This document shows positions 1-9,244 of a stretch of DNA of 64,000 nucleotides, one piece after another (position 1 is the stretch's first letter; each line of letters starts with the position of its first letter). Position numbers and translations under genes: made by a program. The notes under the pieces are model-generated. The model was not told the origin of the DNA, made no database searches, and was given only the letters and a program-made list of their open reading frames with translations. Origin of the DNA: Brevibacterium zhoupengii (lineage in GTDB: Bacteria; Actinomycetota; Actinomycetes; Actinomycetales; Brevibacteriaceae); assembly GCF_021117425.1 (NCBI RefSeq), contig NZ_CP088298.1, positions 2,232,001 to 2,296,000 of the forward strand, read 5' to 3'.

Positions 1-906
1 AGCAACCTGCACCGCCAATTCATCCACTCCGAGGCAGGCGTGGGGCAGCGGAAGGTCGAATCCGCCAAACATCGACTGGGCGAGCTGAACTCCACCGTCA
101 CCGTCACCACCCACCCGGTGCTGCTGACACCGGACAACGCACTCGACCTCATCGGTGCTGCCGACATCGTCATCGACGGAAGCGACAATTTCGCGACCAG
201 ATACCTCGCCAACGACGCCTGCGAGATCCTGGAGAAACCTCTTGTCTGGGGCACGATCCTCGGATTCGACGGTCAGGTCGCCGTCTTCGACACGAAGCAG
301 GGGGCGACTCTGCGCGACCTCTATCCGGTCGTCCCAGCTCCCGGTTCGGTCCCGGACTGTGCCACTGCCGGTGTCCTCGGAGCAATGTGCGGAAGCATCG
401 GTGCGGCCATGGCGATGGAGACGATCAAGGTCCTCACCGGCATCGGCACCCCGCTCTGCAATGCAGTGTCCATCCACAGCAGCCTCGACGCCAGCTGGGC
501 GACCGTTCCAGTTGCACGAATACCGAACCGCGAACCAATCACGGACCTGGACAGCCACCTCGGCGACTACGGTGAAGGACTCGGCGTCCATGGCGATGAG
601 ATGGCTGTTGGGACATCTGCGGGGATGGATCCCAGTGTGACGTGGGCGTCGCTGGCACCCGGCACACTCCTCGTCGACATCAGAGACGATGAGGAAGTCT
701 CGGCAGGCATGGTCCCGGGAGCTCAGCACATACCGATGGACGTTCTCCTGGAGGACCCGGGACAGATCGCCGGGCACGAACAGGTCGCACTCTACTGCCG
801 CTCGGGTGTGCGATCGTCACGGGCGTGCGCTCAGCTGCGGGCCCAGGGCACCGAGGTCAGCTCGGTCTCCGGGGGATACCTCGCATATCTGTCGCTGCCG
901 CATTGA
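1..906 (+). CDS. moeB: MoeB/ThiF-type adenylyltransferase with C-terminal rhodanese domain (5' end outside window)
   Basis: The reading frame is open from base 1 and the true start lies upstream, so only the last 301 residues are visible. The first two thirds match the E1-like ThiF/MoeB fold: an N-L-H-R-Q-F stretch, then D-G-S-D-N-F-A-T-R-Y-L, the conserved nucleotide-site loop. The last 100 residues form a rhodanese domain with active-site loop Y-C-R-S-G-V-R. In the family (MoeZ/MoeBR) the first domain adenylylates the C-terminal glycine of MoaD and the rhodanese Cys delivers sulfur, giving thiocarboxylated MoaD for molybdopterin synthase. It converges on moaD, which fits that role. A more general sulfur-carrier role (ThiS, CysO) is possible. 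Confidence 0.9.
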   Translation, partial: SNLHRQFIHSEAGVGQRKVESAKHRLGELNSTVTVTTHPVLLTPDNALDLIGAADIVIDGSDNFATRYLANDACEILEKPLVWGTILGFDGQVAVFDTKQGATLRDLYPVVPAPGSVPDCATAGVLGAMCGSIGAAMAMETIKVLTGIGTPLCNAVSIHSSLDASWATVPVARIPNREPITDLDSHLGDYGEGLGVHGDEMAVGTSAGMDPSVTWASLAPGTLLVDIRDDEEVSAGMVPGAQHIPMDVLLEDPGQIAGHEQVALYCRSGVRSSRACAQLRAQGTEVSSVSGGYLAYLSLPH

Positions 907-957
907 CCATCACTGCTGCACTGACTATCTCAGCCGCGCTGATGACACCAGCCGGTC

Positions 958-1203
958 TCAGCCGCCTGCGAAGGGCGGCAGGATATCGACGGTGTCACCC
1001 TCGCTCAGGGGTGCTTGCGGGTCCGTGGCCGCGACCGCATTGACTAAGAAGCTCGAACGGGCGATGACTGTTGTCGCCTCGGTGCTGGCGTCCTTCGTCA
1101 GGGTCGTAATCAGCTCGTTGATGGTGGCCGCAGCTGCGGTGGTTTCTTTGGTTCCGAAGGCTTCTCGTGCGGCGGCGAAGAAGCGGACTCTGATCTGGGG
1201 CAC
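958..1203 (-). CDS. moaD: MoaD, molybdopterin synthase small subunit
   Basis: An 81-residue ubiquitin-like sulfur carrier ending in P-P-F-A-G-G. The terminal Gly-Gly is the site adenylylated and thiocarboxylated by MoeB. Length and ending match the MoaD/ThiS family, and the neighbours moaA and moeB decide for MoaD. The GTG start directly abuts the moaA stop codon, so the two are translated from one minus-strand message. With MoaE it forms the heterotetramer that puts the dithiolene sulfurs into precursor Z (cyclic pyranopterin monophosphate). Confidence 0.9.
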   Translation of the reverse strand: MPQIRVRFFAAAREAFGTKETTAAAATINELITTLTKDASTEATTVIARSSFLVNAVAATDPQAPLSEGDTVDILPPFAGG

Positions 1204-2292
1204 TTATCCTCCGATGGCGCTCATGGGACGTTGGGGCTGTTCAAAGCTCTCGGAATCCATGCCGTGTCCGGCCAGTTTCTTCCAGTGCGCACCCTTCCAC
1301 AGGTTCGCGATCGCTTCATCGTCGGCACCGGCACGCATGGCGGTGAGCAGATCCACCTCTGTGTGGGAGAACAGGCAGGTGCGCACCCGTCCCTCTGCTG
1401 TCAGCCGGGTGCGGGTGCAATCGGCACAGAAGGGCCTAGTCACCGAGGCGATGATGCCGACGTCGCCGATGATGGTTTCCGGATCGTTCCTGCTGGCAAC
1501 CAGGAACTTCTCCGCGGGCGCACCGTTGCGCGGTGCGGAGTCGGGGGTGAGGACGAAATCGGGTTCGAGCAGGGCGAAGATGTCGGCGGCCGTGATCATG
1601 GTGCCGCGTTCCCAAGAATGACCGGCGTCGAGCGGCATCTGTTCGATGAAGCGCAGCTTGAGCCCGCGCTCGAGGCACCAGGCCAGCAGTTCGGGAGCCT
1701 GATGGTCGTTGACGCCTGGCAGCAGAACGGCGTTGATCTTCACCGGATCCATGCCGGCTGTCTGGGCGCCCTTGATCCCGTCGAGCACCCGATTGAGGAA
1801 GGGGCGGCGAGTGATCGTTGCGAAGGTCTCGGGATCGACGGTGTCGAGAGAGACATTGATGCGGTCGAGGCCCGCGTCCCGCAGCTTCGGCGCTCGCTTG
1901 TCGAGGCCTATCGCATTCGTGGTCAGTGCGATATTGGGGCGGGGCTCAAGGGCGGCGACACCGGCGATGATGTCGGTGACGTCTTTGCGGGTCAGTGGTT
2001 CGCCACCGGTGAACCGGACCTGGTCGACGCCGAACTTCTCGACGCCGATGCGCACGAAGCGGATGATCTCCTCGGCCGTCATCGCAGCATCGCGGGACAT
2101 GAACTCCACACCCTCCTCGGGCATGCAGTAGCTGCAGCGCAGATTGCAGAAGTCGGTCAGCGAGACGCGCATATCGCGGGCACGTCGGCCGAAGGTATCC
2201 AGGAGCGAATCCTCCTGATGAGCTGTGAACGTCTCGCCCGGATCCACTGTCGGGGTTCTCACAACGGGCGTGGGCAGGCTGATCTTGCGCAT
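1204..2292 (-). CDS. moaA: MoaA, GTP 3',8-cyclase (radical SAM)
   Basis: A 362-residue protein with the radical-SAM cluster motif C-N-L-R-C-S-Y-C near residue 50. A second cysteine set, C-A-D-C followed 13 residues later by C, binds the C-terminal 4Fe-4S cluster that holds GTP. The chain ends in the Gly-Gly tail needed in the MoaA family. It makes the first committed intermediate of molybdopterin from GTP, with MoaC. I chose the ATG at 2292 because AAGGAGG lies 8 bases upstream. An upstream ATG at 2355 would overlap moeA. It is transcribed away from moeA and followed by moaD. Confidence 0.93.
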   Translation of the reverse strand: MRKISLPTPVVRTPTVDPGETFTAHQEDSLLDTFGRRARDMRVSLTDFCNLRCSYCMPEEGVEFMSRDAAMTAEEIIRFVRIGVEKFGVDQVRFTGGEPLTRKDVTDIIAGVAALEPRPNIALTTNAIGLDKRAPKLRDAGLDRINVSLDTVDPETFATITRRPFLNRVLDGIKGAQTAGMDPVKINAVLLPGVNDHQAPELLAWCLERGLKLRFIEQMPLDAGHSWERGTMITAADIFALLEPDFVLTPDSAPRNGAPAEKFLVASRNDPETIIGDVGIIASVTRPFCADCTRTRLTAEGRVRTCLFSHTEVDLLTAMRAGADDEAIANLWKGAHWKKLAGHGMDSESFEQPQRPMSAIGG

Positions 2293-2334
2293 TCTGCCAT
2301 CCTCCTTGATCAACTTCTTCGTTATCATCGTCCC
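2293..2334. promoter_or_regulatory. Overlapping divergent promoters between moaA and moeA
   Basis: Only 42 bp separate the two start codons. On the plus strand TATCAT (2323-2328) lies 6 bases before the moeA ATG, so moeA looks leaderless. On the minus strand the moaA Shine-Dalgarno AAGGAGG lies at about 2301-2307, and a possible -10 (GATAAC, 2326 to 2321) overlaps the moeA -10. If both are used, the two operons compete for one stretch of DNA. The -10 calls are by eye and no clear -35 supports them. Confidence 0.45.
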
Positions 2335-3600
2335 ATGACTACCGCCATCATGCACCGTCGTCGTGTCCTCGACACGATCGGCCCGCTGCTCAGAACGCAG
2401 TCGACCCCGATCGGCGAGCTCCTCGATACACCTCGGCGCCTGAGCACCACAATGTGCTCACCGATCGATGTTCCAGGCTTCGACAACTCCAGCATGGACG
2501 GATATGCCCTCGCAGCTGCCACTCTTCGCAATGCGAAGCAGAGTCACGACACGGACGACAATGGTAGACCACTGACAGTCTACGGCCCCATTTCGGTGCA
2601 CGGTCGGGTGGCGGCCGGAGCCCGCGGCAACCAGGTGGAGGCGGGAACCGCAGTCGAGATCATGACAGGGGCACCGCTGCCTGTCGGCACCGACACGGTG
2701 ATCAAGATCGAGGACACACACCCCGGGCGCTTTGAATCCCCGGAGATCACCATCACCCTGCCGGCCACGGAAACTGGCGCTGAGCCGGGTGCCTTCGTCC
2801 GCTCGCGCGGCAGCGACGTTGCTGCCGGAACCACAGTGCTCAGCGCCGGATTGATGCTCACACCGGCCCACCTCGGCGTCGCGGCCGCCTGCGGAATCAC
2901 CTCACTCGAGGTCCAAACCCTGCCGCGCGTGCTCATCGTGAGCACAGGGGATGAGATCACCGCCGCTGCCGCAGCCGGAATCCACGACGCGAACTCGATC
3001 ACCCTGGGGGCCAGCCTGCGTCGCCTCGGCGCCGAAACGACCACCCTCACCGTCCCCGATGATCCCCAAGCTCTGCTCGACGCGGTCCGCGCCGCCGACT
3101 GCGACCTCGTCGTCTCGACCGGCGGGATCTCGAAGGGCGCCCACGAGGTCGTCAAACTCGCCGCCGAGCTCGACGAAGGCTCGAGCATGGTCTTCGAACC
3201 CATCGCCATGCAGCCCGGCGGCCCCCAGGGATGCGGGCGCCTGGCCGACACCGCGTGGGTGGCACTGCCCGGCAACCCCGTCAGCGCCCTGATCAGCTTT
3301 GAGATGTTCATTCGCCCTGCACTGCTGGGCCTGGGCGTCGATGAGGAACCGAGGGAGACCGAATACCACCGGCTCGTCGGTGGCCTGGACGAGGCTCCTC
3401 CCAGCGGCAAGCTGCAGGTGCGGCGGGCCGTGATGGGCGCAAACGGACTGGAGCTCGTCGGCGGGACACGCTCGCATCTGCTCCACAACTATGCCCAGAG
3501 CTCACATCTCGTCTTCATCCCACCAGCGGATTCAGGCGCGCAGACGACTGAGCCCGATCCCGGCACAGGCGATAGGCTGAAGACGTGGAAGATCACATGA
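2335..3600 (+). CDS. moeA: MoeA, molybdopterin molybdotransferase
   Basis: A 421-residue MoeA. The N-terminal region carries D-N-S-S-M-D-G-Y-A, the MoeA signature. The central MoCF domain has the V-V-S-T-G-G-I-S loop, and L-P-G-N-P-V-S-A-L leads to the C-terminal domain. MoeA inserts molybdate into adenylylated molybdopterin. The ATG at 2335 starts the family homology. The frame stays open far upstream, but that part is antisense to moaA and should not be counted. The stop codon overlaps the moaC start (ATGA), which points to translational coupling in a moeA-moaC-moaE-regulator operon. Confidence 0.93.
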   Translation: MTTAIMHRRRVLDTIGPLLRTQSTPIGELLDTPRRLSTTMCSPIDVPGFDNSSMDGYALAAATLRNAKQSHDTDDNGRPLTVYGPISVHGRVAAGARGNQVEAGTAVEIMTGAPLPVGTDTVIKIEDTHPGRFESPEITITLPATETGAEPGAFVRSRGSDVAAGTTVLSAGLMLTPAHLGVAAACGITSLEVQTLPRVLIVSTGDEITAAAAAGIHDANSITLGASLRRLGAETTTLTVPDDPQALLDAVRAADCDLVVSTGGISKGAHEVVKLAAELDEGSSMVFEPIAMQPGGPQGCGRLADTAWVALPGNPVSALISFEMFIRPALLGLGVDEEPRETEYHRLVGGLDEAPPSGKLQVRRAVMGANGLELVGGTRSHLLHNYAQSSHLVFIPPADSGAQTTEPDPGTGDRLKTWKIT

Positions 3601-4067
3601 CACTCACGCACATCGACGACAACGGCGCCGCCCATATGGTCGACGTCGGGGACAAGGACGTGACCAAACGTCGCGCCGTCGCCACCGCACTCATCACCAC
3701 CCGAAACGAGGTGATCGACATGATCGCCGAGGCGGGCCTGCCGAAGGGCGATGCGCTGCCCGTGGCGCGTATCGCGGCAGTCATGGGCGCCAAACGCACC
3801 AGCGACCTCATTCCGCTGTGCCACCCGTTGCCGCTGACAGGCATCGATGTCGACTTCGAACTCCTCGACGACGCCGTTCGCATCACGGGTGCGGTCAAGA
3901 CAGTGTCGAAGACGGGGGTTGAGATGGAGGCACTGACCGCTGTGTCCATCGCAGCCCTGACCATCTTCGACATGATCAAGGCCGTCGACAACCAGGCGAT
4001 CATCGGCGACATCAAGGTCATCGAGAAGTCCGGTGGCCGCAGCGGCGATTGGAGCCGGGAGGCATGA
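3597..4067 (+). CDS. moaC: MoaC, cyclic pyranopterin monophosphate synthase
   Basis: A 156-residue protein with the MoaC signatures L-I-P-L-C-H-P-L-P-L, T-G-V-E-M-E-A-L-T-A-V and I-F-D-M-I-K-A-V-D, followed by the K-S-G-G-R-S-G C-terminus. It converts the MoaA product to cyclic pyranopterin monophosphate. The ATG at 3597 overlaps the moeA stop and follows a GGAAGA element. An in-frame GTG at 3585 is possible but has no good ribosome-binding site. It overlaps moaE by ATGA. Confidence 0.94.
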   Translation: MTLTHIDDNGAAHMVDVGDKDVTKRRAVATALITTRNEVIDMIAEAGLPKGDALPVARIAAVMGAKRTSDLIPLCHPLPLTGIDVDFELLDDAVRITGAVKTVSKTGVEMEALTAVSIAALTIFDMIKAVDNQAIIGDIKVIEKSGGRSGDWSREA

Positions 4068-4486
4068 GCGTCATCCACACAGGCATCGTCGAGACCCCGA
4101 TCAGCACCGCCGCCCTTGAAACCGATGTCCTCAATGACACCTGCGGCGCTGTGGTCAGCTTCTCCGGTGTTATCCGCGACCACGACGAGGGGCGCGGGGT
4201 CCAGCGCCTGATCTACGAATCCCATCCGGTGGCACGTGCGCAGATCGCCGAGGTGGCCGCTGAGATCGCAGCCAAACACCCGGCCGTGCGTCTGTCTGTC
4301 GTCCATCGCGTCGGCGCACTCGAGATCGGAAACGTGGCTTTGGCTGCGGTCGTCGCCTCACCACATCGCCATGACTCCTTCGCCGCCTGCTCTGAGCTGG
4401 TCGACGAGGTTAAGGCACGTGTTGCGATCTGGAAGCACCAGTTCTTCGCCGACGGTGCGGACGAATGGGTCGGTGCCCTCGAATGA
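4064..4486 (+). CDS. moaE: MoaE, molybdopterin synthase large subunit
   Basis: A 140-residue catalytic subunit of molybdopterin synthase. Seen motifs are H-R-V-G-A-L-E-I-G, then S-P-H-R-H-D-S-F near residue 105, and V-A-I-W-K-H-Q-F-F with the catalytic lysine of the family. Its ATG overlaps the moaC stop and GGAG lies about 9 bases upstream. It ends inside the start of the HTH-molbindin gene (ATGA overlap), so the four genes from moeA onward form one coupled unit. Confidence 0.93.
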   Translation: MSVIHTGIVETPISTAALETDVLNDTCGAVVSFSGVIRDHDEGRGVQRLIYESHPVARAQIAEVAAEIAAKHPAVRLSVVHRVGALEIGNVALAAVVASPHRHDSFAACSELVDEVKARVAIWKHQFFADGADEWVGALE

Positions 4487-4884
4487 CCGAACTGCGCATC
4501 AACGACGCGGCCCGGTTCCTCGGAGTCAGCGATGACACCATTCGCCGCTGGATCAGCGACGGGAAGCTCACCCAGCACAAAGACGCCTCCAACCGCGCAG
4601 TCGTCGAGGGGCGGGAACTGGCTGCCCTGGCACAGACGGGCTCAGGCGCACTCGAGGATCCGACAGGTGTCGTCAGCTCCGCTCGCAACCGGTTCGCCGG
4701 TCTCGTCACCGACGTCGTCATCGACGGTGTGATGGCTCAGGTCAGCCTCCAATGCGGCCCTTTCCGGGTCGTCTCCCTGATGTCGGCTGAGGCCTGCCGG
4801 CAGCTCGAACTCGAACCCGGCAGCCTCGCCACCGCCTCGGTGAAGGCCACAATGGTCTCCATCGACACCCCGGGCACTCGCTGA
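4483..4884 (+). CDS. HTH-molbindin (ModE-like) molybdate-responsive regulator
   Basis: A 133-residue two-part protein. Residues 1-50 form a MerR/excisionase-type helix-turn-helix (D-A-A-R-F-L-G-V-S-D-D-T-I-R-R-W). Residues 65-130 form a TOBE/Mop domain (S-A-R-N-R-F-A-G-L-V through to S-V-K-A-T-M-V), which in molbindins and ModE binds molybdate. It sits last in the moe-moa operon and just before modABC, so the likely role is molybdate-dependent control of one or both. The operator is not known. The ATG overlaps the moaE stop. Confidence 0.8.
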   Translation: MTELRINDAARFLGVSDDTIRRWISDGKLTQHKDASNRAVVEGRELAALAQTGSGALEDPTGVVSSARNRFAGLVTDVVIDGVMAQVSLQCGPFRVVSLMSAEACRQLELEPGSLATASVKATMVSIDTPGTR

Positions 4885-5024
4885 AAGCTACTTCACGGCA
4901 GGTACTCAACGACGGGTATTCACCAGTGGTTTGCGAGCGCGATACGCCCAAACAAACCAGATAATGTTCCGCAAACAATGAGATAAATTAGCCATTAGCG
5001 CGCAGATGCGGGTTTAATGGTCGA
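4885..5024. promoter_or_regulatory. modA upstream region
   Basis: A 140-bp gap, clearly more AT-rich than its surroundings (notably 4950-5020). It should hold the promoter of modA and any molybdate-responsive operator. I see no convincing inverted repeat and no Shine-Dalgarno before the modA ATG, which suggests a short leader. Confidence 0.4.
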
Positions 5025-5777
5025 ATGAAGTATCTGTCTGCAGCCTGCATCGTCGCACTGCTGTCACTGAGCGCCTGTTCTCCCAACACCAAATCGGACT
5101 CGGGGGAGAAGACGACGTTGACCGTCTTCGCCGCCGCCTCTCTGACCGAGGTGTTCGAAGATATTGCGGACGACTTCATCAAGACAGAGGCGAACATCGA
5201 CGTGAAGTTCTCCTTCGCCGGCTCCTCCGACCTGGTCGCCCAGATCTCAGAAGGAGCGCCCGCAGACGTCATCGCAACCGCCGATGAGACGACCATGGAC
5301 ACTCTCGCAGGCGACGACCTGCTGTCCGGAGCACCGTCTGACTTCGCCTCGAACACGCTGACTCTGGCCGTCCCCGAAGGCAATCCAGGAAACATCAGTT
5401 CATCGCAGGACTTCTCCGGCAAGGATCTCGTCGTCTGCGCACCGCAGGTGCCCTGCGGTGCCGCAACCCAGAATTGGGCGAAGCAGAACGCTGTCACACT
5501 CAACCCCGCCAGCGAGGAGAATTCGGTCACGGACGTGCTCGGTAAGGTCAGCGCCGGGCAGGCCGACGCCGGCATCGTCTATGTCACGGACGTGGCACGT
5601 GCCGATGGTGGTGTCGAAGAGATCGAACTCGACGGAGCCGATGAGGTCGTCAACAAGTACCCGGCGGCCACCGTCGATGCCAGCGAAAACAAGGACGCGG
5701 CCGATGCATTCGTGACATTCCTGCAATCAGAAGAAGCGGCGAAGACGCTCACAGATGCAGGATTCTCGGCCCCGTGA
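5025..5777 (+). CDS. modA: ModA, molybdate ABC transporter substrate-binding lipoprotein
   Basis: A 250-residue periplasmic-type binding protein. The N-terminus is a lipoprotein signal with lipobox L-S-A-C, cleaved before Cys17. The mature part starts with T-L-T-V-F-A-A-A-S-L-T-E, the ModA/WtpA signature, followed by F-S-F-A-G-S-S-D-L-V and D-V-I-A-T-A-D, which line the oxyanion site. It captures molybdate (or tungstate) outside the membrane for the ModBC fusion encoded 10 bases downstream. Confidence 0.93.
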   Translation: MKYLSAACIVALLSLSACSPNTKSDSGEKTTLTVFAAASLTEVFEDIADDFIKTEANIDVKFSFAGSSDLVAQISEGAPADVIATADETTMDTLAGDDLLSGAPSDFASNTLTLAVPEGNPGNISSSQDFSGKDLVVCAPQVPCGAATQNWAKQNAVTLNPASEENSVTDVLGKVSAGQADAGIVYVTDVARADGGVEEIELDGADEVVNKYPAATVDASENKDAADAFVTFLQSEEAAKTLTDAGFSAP

Positions 5778-5787
5778 AGGCATGGCG

Positions 5788-7464
5788 ATGACGATCACCC
5801 GCAGGCGCAAGGCCCATCCGGCGATACCGGCATGGCTATGGATCCCTGCCGTTCTGGGCATCGCCTTCCTCCTGGTCCCGATCATCGGACTGATTGCACG
5901 AATCGATCCGGGCCACCTCGGCGAGGTGATCCTGGCACCTGAATCACGGGTGGCGATGGGGCTGTCGCTGCTGACTGCACTGATTGCGGCGCTGTGCTGT
6001 GTGATCATCGGATTCCCGTTGGGATACCTGCTCGCGACACGCACCTTCCGCGGGCAGCGAGTCGTGCGCACCCTCATCCTGCTCCCGCTCGTGCTACCTC
6101 CGGTCGTCAGCGGTCTGGCGCTGCTCTACACCTGGGGGAGGACTGCGACCCTGGGGTCCCTGCTCACGGACATGAGCCTCGGGCTGGCCTACACATCCGC
6201 GGCAGTGGTCTTCGCTCAGATCTTCGTTGCTCTGCCGTTCATGGTCATGTCCGTCGAAACGGCCGTCGCCGCCCGCGGACATGACTTCGAAATTGCCGCC
6301 GCTGAACTTGGTGCCACACCCAACCGTGTGTTCTTCCACATCACCCTTCCACTGCTGCGGCAGGGAATCACGACCGGCGCGATCCTCTGCTTCGCACGAG
6401 CGCTGGGGGAGTTCGGCGCCACCCTGACCTTCGCCGGTTCCCTCTCCGGAGTCACCCGAACGATGCCGCTGCAGATCTATCTGGTCCGAGAAACCGATCC
6501 ACAGTCGGCCATCGCCCTGTCCCTGCTTCTCATCGTCGTGGCCTTGGTCATCATCGTCCTCGCTTATCGTTCCCCTCATGCCCCCAGGCTCAAGGCACCC
6601 ACTGCCCACACATCGCAGTCGACGACGCATTCGCCCAGCCAGACGCAGTCAGCCGAGGAACCCCTGCTCGTGTTCGGTCCCGAGGCGACGACGGCGAGCG
6701 CCGCTACCATCCGCCTCAAGGCAACCGTGCCCGAACGTGGCCTCGACATCGACCTCTCACTTCCCGGCTCATCGACAACGGCAATGATCGGACGTAACGG
6801 CGCAGGCAAGTCGAGCCTGTTTGAGCTGATGACCGGGGCCATCCCCGCAGCCTCAGGATCTCTGCACATCGGGGAGGACACCATCTTCGACATCGCAGAC
6901 GGCAGGTGGCCTGCTGTCCACTCCCGCGGCATCGTCCACCTCGCACAGACACCCCTTCTGTTCCCGCACCTGAGCGTGATCGACAACGTTGCCTTCGGCC
7001 TCAAGGCCCAAGGACTCAGGACCACGGAAGCACGCACCCGTGCACGGGACATGCTCATCAGACTCGGAGTCGACCACTGTGCAGCTCGGGCACCGGAGGC
7101 TGTCTCCGGTGGGCAGGCGGCCCGAATCGCATTGGCCAGAGCGCTTGTCGTCGATCCCAAACTGCTGCTGCTCGACGAACCGCTCGCAGCCCTTGATGTT
7201 GACGTCAAGGTCGAAACCAGGCGAGTCCTGGCCCACGCTCTTGCCGGCCGCAGCGCTGTGATCATCACTCATGACGCCGCAGATGTCACCACTCTGGCGA
7301 CCACCCTGGCGCTCATCGACTCCGGGTCTGTGGCGACCGTGGCACCGGTGGGGCAGATCCGGCAGCGAATCGCGGACGCAGGGGCGGACATGCCAGGCCA
7401 CGAGTTCCTGACCAGCTTTTGCGCCACGGACACAGAAGGAATACTGTGCATTACGACACAGTAG
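5788..7464 (+). CDS. modBC: ModB-ModC fusion: molybdate ABC transporter permease and ATPase in one chain
   Basis: A 558-residue protein. Residues 15-265 are a ModB-type permease with several membrane helices and the EAA loop (A-A-A-E-L-G-A-T-P-N-R-V-F-F). A Ser/Thr/Gln-rich linker of about 35 residues follows. The second half is an ABC ATPase with Walker A G-R-N-G-A-G-K-S-S, signature V-S-G-G-Q, Walker B L-L-L-L-D-E-P and switch His in I-I-T-H-D. The ATPase lacks a long C-terminal Mop domain, so the molbindin upstream may supply molybdate sensing. I chose the ATG at 5788 because GAAGG is 7 bases upstream. The ATG at 5782 is also possible. Confidence 0.9.
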   Translation: MTITRRRKAHPAIPAWLWIPAVLGIAFLLVPIIGLIARIDPGHLGEVILAPESRVAMGLSLLTALIAALCCVIIGFPLGYLLATRTFRGQRVVRTLILLPLVLPPVVSGLALLYTWGRTATLGSLLTDMSLGLAYTSAAVVFAQIFVALPFMVMSVETAVAARGHDFEIAAAELGATPNRVFFHITLPLLRQGITTGAILCFARALGEFGATLTFAGSLSGVTRTMPLQIYLVRETDPQSAIALSLLLIVVALVIIVLAYRSPHAPRLKAPTAHTSQSTTHSPSQTQSAEEPLLVFGPEATTASAATIRLKATVPERGLDIDLSLPGSSTTAMIGRNGAGKSSLFELMTGAIPAASGSLHIGEDTIFDIADGRWPAVHSRGIVHLAQTPLLFPHLSVIDNVAFGLKAQGLRTTEARTRARDMLIRLGVDHCAARAPEAVSGGQAARIALARALVVDPKLLLLDEPLAALDVDVKVETRRVLAHALAGRSAVIITHDAADVTTLATTLALIDSGSVATVAPVGQIRQRIADAGADMPGHEFLTSFCATDTEGILCITTQ

Positions 7465-7497
7465 TTACTTTGAAACTGCACTAAGGAGCACAGCGTC

Positions 7498-9192
7498 GTG
7501 GCAGAACTTTCCTATTCCTCAGGACCCTCCGAGACACCTCTGCTGGGGCAGACGATTCCTGCGAATCTCAAGGCCACAGCTGCCGCATATGCCCAAGAGC
7601 TGGCGCTCGTCGATCGCCATTCTGACCGACGGTGGACCTACTCCGAATTCGACCGCGACACCGACGCCCTGGCGATCGGCCTGCTCGAGCGCGGAGTGAA
7701 GAAGGGCGACCGGGTCGGGATCTGGGCGCAGAACGTCGCCGAATGGGCTCTGGTCCAGTACGCCACTGCGAAGATCGGTGCGATCCTCGTCAACGTCAAT
7801 CCCTCCTACCGCAGTCACGAACTCGAATACGTCGTTGAGCAGTCGGGAATGTCGATGCTCATCTCCCAGATCTCGGCGCCCCCGCACTCTGACTTCCACG
7901 CGATCGCGACCGAAGTCGCCGGCAAGGTGGCGGGCCTCGAACTGGTCTTCATCGACACGGTTCCCGCCGACCTCCTCGGCGATGCGGCAATAGGCGAACG
8001 CGAATCCTTTGCCCATCTGATCGGATCTGGTCGAGACCTGCTCGACGACGACGCGGCGAAGTACTCAGTGCGGCTGGACAAGCTCGCGGGTGAACTGGCG
8101 ATGGACGATCCGATCAACATTCAGTACACCTCGGGCACCACAGGTTTCCCCAAGGGGGTGACACTGAGTCATCACAACATCCTCAACAACGGCTTCTTCA
8201 TCGGAGAGCTGCTGTCCTACTCTGCGAAGGACTCCGTTGTCCTGCCGGTTCCGTACTACCACTGCTTCGGCATGGTCATCGGAAACCTCGCGGCTCTCAG
8301 CCATGGCGCGGCCATCATCCTGCCCTCGCCGGGATTCGACCCTGGTGCGGCATTGAGCGCAGTCTCAGACGAGAAGGCGACCTCGCTCTACGGGGTGCCC
8401 ACGATGTTCATCGGCGAACTCGAGCATCCGGACTTCTCGACCTATGACCTCAGTTCGCTGCGTACAGGCGTCATGGCCGGCTCTCCGTGCCCGGTCGAGA
8501 TCATGAAACGCGTCATCACCGATATGAATATGGACGAGGTCGCCATCTGCTACGGAATGACGGAGACCTCGCCGGTGTCCATGATGACCCGCGTCGACGA
8601 CACCCTCGAAGCCCGTACTCAGACCGTCGGCCGTGTCATGCCCCATCTCGAGATCAAGATCGCCGACCCGGTCACCGGCCAAGCCGTCCCACGCGGGCAG
8701 AAGGGCGAACTGTGCACCCGCGGATATGCGGTGATGCTCGGGTACTGGGAAAATCAGGAGAAGACCGCCGAGGCGATCGATGCATCCCGCTGGATCCACA
8801 CTGGCGATCTGGGCATCATGGACGATGACGGCTACGTCGACATCTCCGGAAGAATCAAGGATATGGTCATCCGCGGCGGAGAGAACGTCTATCCTCGTGA
8901 GGTCGAAGAGTTTCTCTACCACCATCCATCGATCAGGGACGTCCAGGTCGTCGGGGTTGCCGACGAGAAGTATGGTGAGGAGCTCATGGCCTGGGTCATC
9001 CTCAAAGACGGCTTCTCCGCTCTCACCGCCGAGGAGGTCAGGGACTTCTGCAAAGGTAAACTCGCCCATTTCAAGATCCCGCGTTATGTGGAGGTCCGGG
9101 AGTCCTTTCCGATGACTGTGTCGGGCAAGATCCGCAAAATCGAGCTGCGTGAAGAAGGCGAGAAGATCATCCAGAGCACGAGCCTCGTTTGA
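7498..9192 (+). CDS. Fatty acyl-CoA synthetase, AMP-binding family
   Basis: A 564-residue ANL-superfamily ligase. Motif A3 is [11 protein letters not shown] near residue 213, A5 is [10 protein letters not shown]7 is the T-G-D-L of W-I-H-T-G-D-L-G, and the A8 hinge is [16 protein letters not shown]. The C-terminal lysine lies in S-G-K-I-R-K. It should activate a medium or long-chain fatty acid as acyl-AMP and then CoA thioester; the substrate cannot be read from sequence. The start is a GTG with AAGGAG 9 bases upstream. It lies 33 bp after modBC on the same strand, but a functional link to molybdenum is not apparent. Confidence 0.88.
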   Translation: MAELSYSSGPSETPLLGQTIPANLKATAAAYAQELALVDRHSDRRWTYSEFDRDTDALAIGLLERGVKKGDRVGIWAQNVAEWALVQYATAKIGAILVNVNPSYRSHELEYVVEQSGMSMLISQISAPPHSDFHAIATEVAGKVAGLELVFIDTVPADLLGDAAIGERESFAHLIGSGRDLLDDDAAKYSVRLDKLAGELAMDDPINIQYTSGTTGFPKGVTLSHHNILNNGFFIGELLSYSAKDSVVLPVPYYHCFGMVIGNLAALSHGAAIILPSPGFDPGAALSAVSDEKATSLYGVPTMFIGELEHPDFSTYDLSSLRTGVMAGSPCPVEIMKRVITDMNMDEVAICYGMTETSPVSMMTRVDDTLEARTQTVGRVMPHLEIKIADPVTGQAVPRGQKGELCTRGYAVMLGYWENQEKTAEAIDASRWIHTGDLGIMDDDGYVDISGRIKDMVIRGGENVYPREVEEFLYHHPSIRDVQVVGVADEKYGEELMAWVILKDGFSALTAEEVRDFCKGKLAHFKIPRYVEVRESFPMTVSGKIRKIELREEGEKIIQSTSLV

Positions 9193-9198
9193 GAATTC

Positions 9199-9228
9199 GG
9201 TGCGGTCGTCGACGTTGACGACCGCACC
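9199..9228. terminator. Hairpin just after the acyl-CoA synthetase
   Basis: Perfect 12-bp inverted repeat (9199-9210 with 9217-9228) and a 6-base loop, 6 bases after the stop codon. No T-run follows. It probably protects or ends the message together with the next hairpin. Confidence 0.6.
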
Positions 9229-9244
9229 GACGCGACCGTGAATG

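Noticed and set aside
1231..2334. Long plus-strand open frame continuing into moeA
   Set aside because: It lies antisense to moaA and has no family similarity; the MoeA homology begins at the ATG at 2335. It is a high-GC shadow frame.
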